The translations under genes were made by a program, and so were the position numbers. The notes under the pieces are model-generated. The model made no database searches. It was given only the letters and a program-made list of their open reading frames with translations, and had not been told where the DNA came from. Shown one piece after another: positions 40,869-49,923 of a DNA stretch of 64,000 bases (position 1 is its first letter; the number at the start of each line of letters is the position of its first letter). Source of the DNA: Hippophae tibetana (taxonomy: Eukaryota; Streptophyta; Magnoliopsida; Rosales; Elaeagnaceae); the NCBI GenBank assembly GCA_037013495.1, contig CM072811.1, forward strand, positions 10,793,190-10,857,189, in the 5' to 3' direction.

Positions 40869-43800
40869 ATGGGAGATGCTGAAGATAGGCGGAAAAAGAT
40901 GAAAGAATATACAATGCCAATCATTGGCAATGTAACTTCCGGTATCCAATTACAAGAGGCTGCAAGGAATTATGAATTGAAAAAGATTCATTATTCTTTG
41001 TTACCTTCCTTTTATGGTATCCCTAATGAAGACCCTTTAAATTTCATTCGAGAATTCTATGCTATTGTCCAAACCTTTCCACTACATGCAATTAATGAAG
41101 ATCAACTTAGGATGAGGTGTTTTCCTTACACTCTCAAAGATAAAGCTTGGTCATGGTTCATTACTCTACAGTCAGGTTCTCTTAAAACTTGGGAGGCAGT
41201 CTATGAAATTTTCATGGGTAGGTTCTATTCCCATCAAAAGACTGTTGATCTAAGAACAAAGATAGCAACATTTTCTCAAATGTATGAAGAGCCCTTTCAT
41301 GAAGCTTGGGAACGATTCAAACTCCTTTTCGTTCAATGTCAAAATTATAGCTTTCCATTACAGCTACAAAACCAATTCTTTTACGATGGATTGACACTAC
41401 AGAGTCAATACATGGTTGATAATGCTGCTGGAGGTGCTGTAGGAGAAAAGACCGTAGAGGAAACCTATAATCTCTATGAGCTATTGGGTTCTAATTCCCA
41501 ACAAAGAGGTGGTAGAAGGAAAGCAAAGGTCAATGAAGTCGGCTCTGATAATGAGATAACCTTGCAACTTGCTGAATTGACTAAACAAGTGAAATTCCTC
41601 ACTTCCCACCAAATTTCAAATCAAGAGGTATGTGAAGTGTGTTGTTCAATTGGGCATGGTACTCATAATTGTTCAAATACTTGTGATTCTAGTGTCGATG
41701 CCATAGAGGAAGTCCAATCTTTTCAAAGGTATCATCCAAACACCTATAATCACCCAGCCTACACCCAATATCCAACACTAAGGTCGGATAACAACCACCC
41801 TTACCCACCAAGCCAATCTTTTAAACCAACCTTAGAAGATAGCTTGAATGCTTTTATTCAAGTTAGTCGTGACAACCAATTGATGACTAATCAAAGGTTG
41901 AACACCATGGAGGCTTCGGTTAAAAGAATTGAATCTAAAGTTGGGCAACTGGCTGAACAAATGCAAAAGAAAGAACCAGGAAAGTTGCCCAGTCAACCAG
42001 AACAAGCAAAGGATGTTAGAACCCTTCGAAGTGGTAAGGTAGTCAATACCAGTTTACCTGAAATCTCTAACAATCTACCTTGTAGTTCAGGTAACAGAGA
42101 AGGCGATACTCTAATCTCGCAAAAAGGAGAAACAAGTGTTAAACTTAACAAGCCTTCTGAAAAACTCATTGGGGGGTCATCTGACACCCCCAAAATTCAA
42201 AAGACAACAGAACCACACCAGATACAAGTACCTTTTCCCCACCGGTTAAAAGAGTCCAAACAAGATAAGCAATTCAATGATCTTTTTAATATGCTCTCTA
42301 AAGTGAATATCAATTTACCATTGTTAGAAGTGATCATGAATGTGCCCTCATATGCCAAGTTTTTCAAAGAGTTGAACACTAAGAAAAGGAGGTATGAACT
42401 GAATGAACGAGTAGTAGTATCAGAAATTTCTAGCGCTGTACTTCAGCACAAACTACCCCCTAAGTTGAAAGACCCTGGAAGTTTTATTATAAACATAACT
42501 ATGGGGGATAGGAAGGTTGCTAAAGCAATGCTTGATTTAGGTGCTAGTATAAATTTGATGCCCTACTCTATATTCTTACAACTCAATCTAGGGGATTTAA
42601 AACCTACAACTATGTCCCTTCAACTTGCAGATAGATCTCTTAAATATCCAGAGGGAATAGTTGAGGATGTTTTGGTACAGGTAGACAAACTGATAATACC
42701 TGTTGACTTTGTGGTTCTGGATATGCAAGAAAATCCAGCATTGGACAGAGAGCACACAATATTGCTTGGTAGACCATTTATGGCAACTACTAAAACTATT
42801 ATTGATGTCCAAGATGGAAATTTGACAATGACAGTCTTAGGAGAGACTGTTCATTTTAAAGTTTTTGATTCTTCACCTTTCCCTTCTATTTCTGCCATCG
42901 ATGAAATATTCGATGTTGATCCTTTGGATAATCTTGTCCAAAACACTTTTTTCCGAACCAGAATAGAAGACAAGCTTGAAACCGTTCTTACACTTGAAAA
43001 AGTTGAAGAAGATTTAGATGAAGAAATTAAGGGGTACCTTGAACAACTAGACAATAATGAAGTGATGACAAAATCTAGTACACTTTTAAATCTACCCAGT
43101 TCTTCATCTATTAAAGAGGCCAATCCACCTGAACTTGAACTCAAAGACTTACCTGAGCACTTAAAATATGTGTTTTTGGGAGAGGGAGAAACTTATCCAG
43201 TGATAATTTCTTCAACCTTGACCAAACCACAAGAAAAGGAACTCATCAAAGTGCTTAAACAGTTTAAAAAATCTATAGGTTGGAGTATAGGGGATATAAG
43301 AGGCATTAGTCCAACAATGTGTATGCACAAGATCAACTTGGAGGATGGTGCTAAACCTGTACGAGAGGCCCAAAGAAGACTAAACCCAAACATGCAAGAG
43401 GTAGTTAAAAAGGAAATTCTTAAATTATTAGAAGAAGGGATTATCTACCCTATTGTAGATAGTAAGTGGGTTAGTCCAGTGCATGTGGTACCAAAGAAAT
43501 CTGGGATAACAGTTGTTAAAAATGACAAAAGTGAATTAGTGCCCACTAGAATAATCACTGGATGGAGAATGTGTATAGATTTTAGGAAACTAAATTTATA
43601 TACGAAAAAGGATCACTTTCCTCTTCCATTCATTGATCAAATGTTGGAAAGATTAGCTGGGCACGAATTTTACTGTTTTTTGGATGGACTGTCTGGATAT
43701 TATCAAGTACCCATAGCACCAGAAGATCAGGAAAAGACCACATTTACATGTCCTTTTGGGACATTTGCTTTTCGCAGAATGCCATTTAGGTTATGCAATG

Positions 43801-46040
43801 CCCCTGCCACGTTCCAGAGATGCATGATATCCATTTTCTCGGACATGGTGGAAAAATTCATTGAGATTTTCATGGACGATTTCTCTGTCTTTGGGAACTC
43901 ATTTGATGATTGCTTACATAAATTGACTTTGGTTTTAGAAAGATGCATTGAATGCAATCTAACCCTTAGTTGGGAGAAAAGTCATTTTATGGTTCAACAA
44001 GGGATAGTTTTAGGACATATAATTTCAAACAAGGGTATTGAAGTTGATAAGGCAAAAGTTGAATTGATATCCAAACTACCTCCCCCTACATCTGTGAAGG
44101 GGATAAGAAGCTTCTTGGGACATGCAGGATTTTACAGACGATTTATTAAAGATTTCTCTAAAATAAGTCGTCCCTTATATAACTTGCTATCCAAAGATGC
44201 TGATTTTGATTTCAACAATGACTGCCTTACTTCCTTTAATACCTTGAAAGATAAACTCACATCTACCCCTGTTATTATGGCACCAAATTGGTCTTTACCC
44301 TTTGAAATAATGTGTGACGCTTCTGATTATGCAATAGGAGCAGTCCTGGGACAAAGAGTGGATAAGCGTTTACATGTCATCTACTATGCTAGCAAAACAC
44401 TCAATGATGCCCAGATGAATTACACCACCACTGAAAAGGAATTCTTGGCTATAGTATTCTCTTTAGACAAATTTCGGTCTTATTTAGTAGGATCTAAAGT
44501 GATTGTGCATTCTGATCATGCTGCTTTAAGATACCTGTTAAGTAAACCAAATGCCAAGCCAAGATTAATCAGGTGGGTCTTACTCTTACAAGAATTTGAC
44601 CTAGAAATCAAGGATAAGAAAGGCAGTGAAAACTTAGTAGCTGACCATTTGTCTAGGTTAATTTCAGACTTTAATTCTCTTAAAGATGAGAGTAATGACG
44701 ATATAGTTGAAACCTTTCCTGATGAACAGTTATTTTTCATAGGTCCGAACCCATGGTACGCTGATATTGTAAACTATCTTGCCACTGGTGTTTTGCGACC
44801 TAACACTTCATATCAGGAGAAGAAAAGGTTTTTTAAAACTATTAAGGACTATTTCTGGGATGACCCTTATTTATACAAGATTGGTCAAGATCAAGTCATC
44901 CGGAGATGTGTACCTGAAGAAGAACATAAGAGCATTCTGACTTTTTGTCATGAACTTCATTGTGGGGGTCATTTTGGAGGAGAAAAGACAGCCCGTAAGA
45001 TATTACAGTCTGGATTCTTTTGGCCCACTCTTTTTAAAGATGCTCATATGTTTTGTGCACAATGTGATAGATGTCAAAGAACAGGAAACATAAGCAAAAG
45101 AGATGAAATGCCTTTGACATCTAATTTAGTTGTTGAACTCTTTGACGTATGTGGGATTGACTTTATGGGTCCTTTTCCCCCATCTAATGGTTTTCAATAC
45201 ATTTTGGTTGCTGTGGATTATGTGTCCAAGTGGGTAGAAGCTATCCCCACCAAAACCAATGATGCTAATGTTGTTGTGAAATTCTTGAAAGATTTCATAT
45301 TCAGTAGGTTCGGAACGCCTAGAGCTATAATAAGTGATGGAGGTAGCCATTTTTGTAACAAACTCTTTGATGGAGTACTAAACAAGTACAACATCACACA
45401 TAAGGTAGCTACTCCATATTATCCTCAAACTTCCGGTTTAGTGGAAGTAAGTAATAGGCAAATTAAGGGAATACTGGAACGCACTGTGCGTCCTTCAAGG
45501 AAGGATTGGGCATTTAAGTTAAATGATGCCTTATGGGCATACCGCACCGCTTACAAAACACCTATTGGGATGAGCCCTTACCGGTTAATCTTTGGGAAAG
45601 CATGCCACCTTCCAGTTGAACTTGAACGCAAGGCTTATTGGGCAATTAAAGAGCTAAACATGGATTTAGATAAAGCAGGTGAAAAACGAGTACTCCAGCT
45701 TCATGAGTTGGAAGAAATTAGGAATGAAGCCTATGAGAATGCCAAATTATACAAGGAGCGTACTAAGCGCTATCATGATAAGAGGCTAGTTCCTAAAACT
45801 TTTCACCCTGGAATGAAAGTTCTTTTATTTAACTCTCGTTTGAGATTGTTTCCAGGAAAGCTGAGATCAAGATGGGATGGACCATTCAAAATAGTTCAGG
45901 TATCTGAACATGGAGTGGTAGAACTATTGGACTCCAAGACACAAAAAACGTTCAAAGTTAATGGCCATCGTGTCAAGCCTTATGTAGAAGAACCAAACAA
46001 CATTGCTGAAATGGATTGCATTTGGCTGAGTAACCCTTAG
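40869..46040 (+). CDS. gag-pol: Gag-Pol polyprotein (ORF2), Athila type
   Basis: 1723 codons, uninterrupted. Order: Gag capsid (about 15-235); CCHC zinc knuckle C255-X2-C258-X4-H263-X4-C268; aspartic protease with DLGAS (D556); reverse transcriptase with LDG (D939) and FMDD (D1003, D1004); RNase H with CDASD (D1150), then TEKE, SDHAAL and ADHLSR; integrase with an H/C zinc finger (HCGGH ... CAQCDRC), then D1431, D1490 and E1526, the last two with the canonical D-X35-E spacing; C-terminal GHRVKPY and no chromodomain. This is the full set for reverse transcription and integration as one polyprotein cut by its own protease. All catalytic acidic residues are present. One oddity: the conserved RT motif MPFGLxNAP reads MPFRLCNAP (R974, from a G-to-A change), which may impair the enzyme. 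The start Met follows a purine stretch; as the second ORF on the transcript it needs splicing, reinitiation or an internal promoter. Confidence 0.95.
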   Translation: MGDAEDRRKKMKEYTMPIIGNVTSGIQLQEAARNYELKKIHYSLLPSFYGIPNEDPLNFIREFYAIVQTFPLHAINEDQLRMRCFPYTLKDKAWSWFITLQSGSLKTWEAVYEIFMGRFYSHQKTVDLRTKIATFSQMYEEPFHEAWERFKLLFVQCQNYSFPLQLQNQFFYDGLTLQSQYMVDNAAGGAVGEKTVEETYNLYELLGSNSQQRGGRRKAKVNEVGSDNEITLQLAELTKQVKFLTSHQISNQEVCEVCCSIGHGTHNCSNTCDSSVDAIEEVQSFQRYHPNTYNHPAYTQYPTLRSDNNHPYPPSQSFKPTLEDSLNAFIQVSRDNQLMTNQRLNTMEASVKRIESKVGQLAEQMQKKEPGKLPSQPEQAKDVRTLRSGKVVNTSLPEISNNLPCSSGNREGDTLISQKGETSVKLNKPSEKLIGGSSDTPKIQKTTEPHQIQVPFPHRLKESKQDKQFNDLFNMLSKVNINLPLLEVIMNVPSYAKFFKELNTKKRRYELNERVVVSEISSAVLQHKLPPKLKDPGSFIINITMGDRKVAKAMLDLGASINLMPYSIFLQLNLGDLKPTTMSLQLADRSLKYPEGIVEDVLVQVDKLIIPVDFVVLDMQENPALDREHTILLGRPFMATTKTIIDVQDGNLTMTVLGETVHFKVFDSSPFPSISAIDEIFDVDPLDNLVQNTFFRTRIEDKLETVLTLEKVEEDLDEEIKGYLEQLDNNEVMTKSSTLLNLPSSSSIKEANPPELELKDLPEHLKYVFLGEGETYPVIISSTLTKPQEKELIKVLKQFKKSIGWSIGDIRGISPTMCMHKINLEDGAKPVREAQRRLNPNMQEVVKKEILKLLEEGIIYPIVDSKWVSPVHVVPKKSGITVVKNDKSELVPTRIITGWRMCIDFRKLNLYTKKDHFPLPFIDQMLERLAGHEFYCFLDGLSGYYQVPIAPEDQEKTTFTCPFGTFAFRRMPFRLCNAPATFQRCMISIFSDMVEKFIEIFMDDFSVFGNSFDDCLHKLTLVLERCIECNLTLSWEKSHFMVQQGIVLGHIISNKGIEVDKAKVELISKLPPPTSVKGIRSFLGHAGFYRRFIKDFSKISRPLYNLLSKDADFDFNNDCLTSFNTLKDKLTSTPVIMAPNWSLPFEIMCDASDYAIGAVLGQRVDKRLHVIYYASKTLNDAQMNYTTTEKEFLAIVFSLDKFRSYLVGSKVIVHSDHAALRYLLSKPNAKPRLIRWVLLLQEFDLEIKDKKGSENLVADHLSRLISDFNSLKDESNDDIVETFPDEQLFFIGPNPWYADIVNYLATGVLRPNTSYQEKKRFFKTIKDYFWDDPYLYKIGQDQVIRRCVPEEEHKSILTFCHELHCGGHFGGEKTARKILQSGFFWPTLFKDAHMFCAQCDRCQRTGNISKRDEMPLTSNLVVELFDVCGIDFMGPFPPSNGFQYILVAVDYVSKWVEAIPTKTNDANVVVKFLKDFIFSRFGTPRAIISDGGSHFCNKLFDGVLNKYNITHKVATPYYPQTSGLVEVSNRQIKGILERTVRPSRKDWAFKLNDALWAYRTAYKTPIGMSPYRLIFGKACHLPVELERKAYWAIKELNMDLDKAGEKRVLQLHELEEIRNEAYENAKLYKERTKRYHDKRLVPKTFHPGMKVLLFNSRLRLFPGKLRSRWDGPFKIVQVSEHGVVELLDSKTQKTFKVNGHRVKPYVEEPNNIAEMDCIWLSNP

Positions 46041-46719
46041 CACCAAAAAGATACGTCTTGCTAAGACGTTAAACTAAGCGCTGGATGGGAGGCAACCCAT
46101 CATGTTAGGTAATTTTTTGTTATTTGTTTTATTTACTTAATTTTATTGTTTATTTTAGTTTACTTGTATGTGAATAATTTTTAAAATTGTTAAAACTAAA
46201 ATATTTGTTGAGATGTTAGAAGTTCACAGCGATCTGTCTGTATACACTTTAATGATGAATATGATGGATGCACCTGCATTTCTTCATTACTACTTACACA
46301 TTCTCAAGAAATAGGTAATCTTTCTCCTCTTTTCTCTTTATCTTTAATTTGCAGTTGTTACATTGAGGACAATGTAAGTTCTAGGTTGGGGGTGGTGAAA
46401 AGTTACCATGCTATATATAAAAAAAAATTATCACAAAAATGTATCATTTCTTTAAATCAAATTTAAGTAAATAGTTAAGTCTTTGGTACTGTTAGATTAA
46501 TTTTTGAAAACATATCATGAAATATTTTGTAATTATTTTTGATAATTAGTTAGTTTTTGTCATAACTAGTATTTCTTGATAAAATGTGGAAATTATATTA
46601 AACCCAAAATCGGTGTTTATGAATTTTTTTAGTGGAGACTACCCTTGTGAGATATAATTTGAGCCTAATTTCTTTTATTCAGAGTGAAATATATATTTTT
46701 TCTACTCCAAACACATTTC
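46041..46719 (+). other. Proximal 3' non-coding region of the retrotransposon
   Basis: No ORF of note. It opens with twin hairpins: ACGTCTT-GCT-AAGACGT (46053-46069) and GATGGG / CCCATC (46084-46101). A long pyrimidine tract then ends in TTTGCAG at 46354, resembling a 3' splice site. It is followed immediately by a perfect hairpin TTACATTG-AGGA-CAATGTAA (46358-46377) and a G-rich tract GGTTGGGGGTGG (46384-46395) like that of the true polypurine tract. The order CAG, CATTGAGGACAATG, TTGGGGGTG is, as I recall, common downstream of pol in Athila relatives. From about 46400 to 46720 it is AT-rich and I recognise nothing. Confidence 0.65.
46384..46395 (+). promoter_or_regulatory. Internal polypurine-tract-like sequence
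   Basis: GGTTGGGGGTGG shares its core GGTTGGGGGT with the polypurine tract next to the 3' LTR. It could serve as a second initiation site for plus-strand DNA synthesis. It sits 7 bases after a perfect 8-bp stem. Use as a primer is inferred only. Confidence 0.4.
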
Positions 46720-47722
46720 TTATTTATTCAAAAAGTTTAGATGATCTCTATAGGTATTAGCATTGAATGTATGAATTTTTTCTCATCTTAATAGAGTATC
46801 ATATATTTTTGATTATTATTTTTGCTTAGATTAAATGATTTGAGTAGAAATTGATAGTATATGCTTATATCTCATTTATGCCTGACTGTTACCAAAACAA
46901 AAAGACATATCTGGGGTTACCTAAACCAAGATCAAACAGAAAAGCCACAAAATTAACCACTCACCAAAATCCAAAAAAAAATGTACAATCTGTACATGGG
47001 TTGACTCTCTAAAAATACATATATTAAAAAAAAATAGAGAGATAAAGAATATAGTATCATCTACATACTATGACCCACATTACCTACAAAGTTGTGAGTA
47101 AAGGCTAATTACAAAAGAAAGATATAGGAAGTAATTCCCTAAAAAGTCATTGCAATTTCTTCATTTGTAAAAGCATATATCTTGAAATTCTTTCGTAATG
47201 AGTTTGATTTATGCATGAAAATAATTTTTGTATATGATATCTTTATAATTTATACATTCGATTCCTTTCATGAGATCAATGTTAAAATAACACTTTGAGC
47301 CTTTATTCTTTATACATATGCGAACATATTAGTTCATTTCTATACATCAACTCTTTCGCATATAAATTAGTATGAGTGTTTGAACCCATAGGATTCAGTG
47401 CCTTGAGAGTATTGACTTGTGAGGAATAGAGTCGAAGCGAATTCTGATTCATGACACTGAAATTGGGTAAAATTAAATTGATACATTTTTGAAATGAAAT
47501 ATGAAAATGATTTTCGACTAATTATTATAATAAAATCATGATTGTTTAAAGAGATTAAAATAACTTATGCTTGAGATTTTAATTATGATCTTAAAAGAGA
47601 TTAAAAAGTATGAGATATTTTTGTGATATGTTGTTTTCTTTTATTCTTAAATTAATTTTTGATTGTGTTGTAATTTTAATTTTTGTTTTGATTGTTTTTA
47701 TTTTTACATTTAGTTCAATGTT
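46720..47722 (-). repeat. Satellite-homologous segment inside the element's 3' region (one monomer equivalent)
   Basis: Read in reverse complement, this ~1 kb aligns from end to end with one satellite monomer. Collinear anchors, in element order, are: GATGATCTCTATAGG (sat GATTATCTCTCTAGG), TTGAGTAGAAATT, GACATATCTGGGGTTACCTAAAC (sat GACATATATGGGGTTACCTAAAC; 46904-46926), AATTAACCACTCAC (46951-46964), TGTACAATCTGTACA, TACTATGACCCA, ATTCCTTTCATGAGAT, TTATACATATGC, TTTGAACCCATAGGATT, TTGTGAGGAATAGAGTC, CTAATTATTATA and GATTAAAATAACTTAT, then ATTAAAAAG. Identity is high in some anchors (about 85%) and much lower between. Both ends of the segment correspond to the same point of the monomer (GATAATCTAACAATTTAAAATG), so it represents exactly one unit. 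No ORF survives in it. Confidence 0.88.
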
Positions 47723-47911
47723 TGTGGGTATCATTACTGAAAACCCTCACCAGACTCAAACTCGTCCACTAGGGCAACCTAGGGGTTTAACGGCTCGTTT
47801 CATAGGCTAAATGCAACCGTTTCAATCCACGAAAGTGATTTAGGATAGTTTAATTTTTAGTTTTTATCGCTTCTCTTGCTAAGAGACTAGCAAGAAGCTG
47901 GTTGGGGGTTG
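47723..47911 (+). other. Distal 3' region with hairpin and polypurine tract
   Basis: 189 bp that do not match the satellite. Near the end is a perfect 7-bp hairpin, CTTGCTA (47875-47881) with TAGCAAG (47888-47894), overlapping the start of the polypurine tract AAGAAGCTGGTTGGGGGTTG (47892-47911). The tract directly abuts the TG of the 3' LTR, as needed for plus-strand priming. Confidence 0.75.
47892..47911 (+). promoter_or_regulatory. Polypurine tract
   Basis: Purine-rich with a central G5 run, ending at the base before the 3' LTR. It is less pure than typical (several T), but position and the G-run make it the plus-strand primer site. Its core is repeated at 46384-46395. Confidence 0.8.
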
Positions 47912-48387
47912 TGATGAGTGCTCTAAAAGCACTAAAATAACCATGATTTTATGTACCTTAATTGATTAAAAATACATATATTTATATGTTTTATCATATA
48001 TTTATATAAATTTGTCTTTTTCGGAATCACGGGTATTTTTATTGTTTTTCAGGTATTTTGGCTTCAAAACGCAACGTAAAGACTTAAAGAGGAATATTTG
48101 AAGCAATACATCACAAATATATCAATAAATAAGTGAGAAAAGGTCAACAAACATGGAAAAATCGGACGAAATGGGTTGAAAAAGTCAAAAATGTCAAAAA
48201 GACGTAAATCGCGCGCCGCAGCCCAGCCGTGCGCGCAGCCCAGCGCGCCCCAGCGCCCCATTCCGCGCGCGCTGGCATGCCCAGCTGTGCGCAGCTCAGC
48301 GCGCGGGCACTGTTCACGCGCGCCGAGCTGCGCGCAGCGCCCCAGCAGCCCCCCTTCGCGCGCCCAACGCGTTTTCGCCCCATTTTT

Positions 48388-48424
48388 CACGTGCAGCCGC
48401 CCCTGTGACGTCATGCTGACGTCA
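48388..48424 (+). promoter_or_regulatory. G-box plus paired TGACGTCA sites in the 3' LTR
   Basis: CACGTG (48388-48393), TGACGTCA (48406-48413) and a second TGACGTCA (48417-48424), followed by TGATGACATCA. This is the less decayed version of the bZIP-type cluster also seen in the 5' LTR. Confidence 0.5.
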
Positions 48425-48503
48425 TTGATGACATCAGCAATTCCAATACGCGTTTTTACATTTTTTAATATTTTTTTACTCATTTTTTCTCTCCATCCTC
48501 ACC

Positions 48504-48511
48504 TATAAATA
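48504..48511 (+). promoter_or_regulatory. TATA box of the 3' LTR
   Basis: TATAAATA in the same context as in the 5' LTR. If active, it would read out of the element into the satellite array on the right, on the satellite + strand. Confidence 0.6.
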
Positions 48512-49918
48512 CCCCCCTTCCCTTCACTTCAAATCACACCTTCAAAACTCACTTCTCTCTTCTTTCTTTCTCTCATTTCTTAGTTTTTAGTTTCTCTTAG
48601 TTTCTTTCTTAGTTTCTAAGCTTTTCTTAGTTTTTCTCTTAGTTTTTAGTTCAATTCTCTTAGGTTTAGAGTTCTTCTCTTTTTGAGAGGAACTTGTAAT
48701 GTTTTTGTAATAATTTAGATTTTTGATTCAATATATGGAAGTGCAAATTCCGCTCGGAGGTTTTCCAGCTACGGGAATAGCGTCAAAGTTCTGTAAGGAT
48801 TTTATTTTCTTTACATTTATTTTTATGCTTTATTCTTACATGTTATATTCAACTTGTCTGTGGTTAAATTTAACTATGCTGGCTGTTTAGTAAATATGAT
48901 GTAATAATGACGTTGTTATGCTTGCGAAATATTAAATAGGTAAAAATCTCTAAAATGAATTGATTTTGTTTTTATTCAAGATTTTATATTAAGAATGTTA
49001 GAGAGAAATATATTATTTTTCATTACAAACTTAAACCTGAAAATTAGATTTTAAGGTTTAGTTATCCGGTCTAATTTAGAGTAGTGCTCTTTTTTATTTG
49101 TTGGTACAATCGCCCGGTAGTTAGAGTGAAACTCTATTTCAAAAGTTTTTATAAGAATTATTATGTGAAAATGTATTGACAACATGTTTTCAATAGTGGT
49201 TTTAAAACTTGAAAGTTAGTACTCGGATAATTAAATTCTTATGTTTAATTTGGACACCTTGAATAATGTTTAAATTGTCTAACCCCACCAAAGGTGGCAT
49301 TTAAATGGTTCATTTTCAATCTCTTAGAAAAAGGAATTAATTTAATTAAACATATTAGTTATCAACCCCACCCATAGGTGTTAATTGATTTGTTTAGTTA
49401 ACAAAGAATATCTAACCCCACCAAAGGTGGTATTTATATAAAAAAGAGAGAATCAATAAAATATCAATTTATATCTTTAATAACCTAGTTAATATGAGCA
49501 AGCATAATTAATTTAGTTATTACATCCATAAATACTCCGCTAATATAAATGCTAAAAATTTGCATGAATATTTATTGAATCTGTATATATGTTTATTTTC
49601 AGATAATTATTTATTGAATTTGTATCTATGTTTATTTTTATGTTATTAGATTATATTTAATTAATCTGTATATATGTTTATTTTATGTTATTAGATTAGG
49701 AACACAAAAACCAAACTATCGTGACAGGATGTTTAGGATTTAATTTCGTTTTTAAAAGTTTGAATAATAAATTAAAAACCACATACATTCCTTCCTTAGA
49801 TCGACCTTGGGAGTATACTTATCATTTTCTTCGAAATGATTCGTGCACTTGCGAGAGTTTTATAAATATTAAAACCAAAGTATTTGCGGAGATCGGCGAT
49901 GCTGGTTTTCGCTCATCA

Positions 49919-49923
49919 ATAAT
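49919..49923. repeat. Target-site duplication (right), ATAAT
   Basis: This is the second copy of the 5-bp target-site duplication, followed at once by satellite sequence CTAACAATTTAAAATG. Intact, matching duplications show that both LTRs belong to one integration event and have not been rearranged. Confidence 0.97.

Larger units (their letters stand above)
36474..49918 (+). mobile_element. Athila-type Ty3/gypsy LTR retrotransposon, structurally complete
   Basis: 13,445-bp element with two LTRs (2031 and 2007 bp) starting TGATGAG and ending CTCATCA, a tRNA-Asp primer-binding site, gag, protease, reverse transcriptase, RNase H and integrase in the Ty3/gypsy order, no chromodomain, a long 3' non-coding region and a polypurine tract. 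Assignment to Athila rests on the 18-nt tRNA-Asp site, the DLGAS protease motif, the FMDD RT motif, the [14 protein letters not shown] and QRCM signatures, and the C-terminal GHRVKPY. Two features are odd: a separate gag-only ORF upstream of gag-pol, and a 3' region that is homologous to the host satellite. No env-like ORF is present. The two LTRs differ at about 16 substitutions and 4 indels by eye, so the insertion is young. Whether it is still active is doubtful because of a substitution in RT. Confidence 0.96.
47912..49918 (+). repeat. 3' LTR (2007 bp)
   Basis: Direct repeat of the 5' LTR. By eye I count about 16 substitutions, mostly transitions, and four indels (22, 10 and 11 bp missing here, 19 bp extra here), which exactly account for the 24-bp length difference. 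Three of the indels fall in the GC-rich stretch and one in a T-rich run. It keeps two perfect TGACGTCA sites (48406, 48417), while the 5' LTR has lost the second by a CG-to-TG change. Confidence 0.96.

Noticed and set aside
42851..45350. Antisense frames of 60-97 codons inside gag-pol
   Set aside because: Shadows of the coding strand; no start context, conservation or known domain.
47610..47810. 66-codon hydrophobic frame after the satellite-homologous segment, possibly an env remnant
   Set aside because: It is T-rich, overlaps the end of the satellite-homologous stretch and shows no env-like motif; too weak to call.
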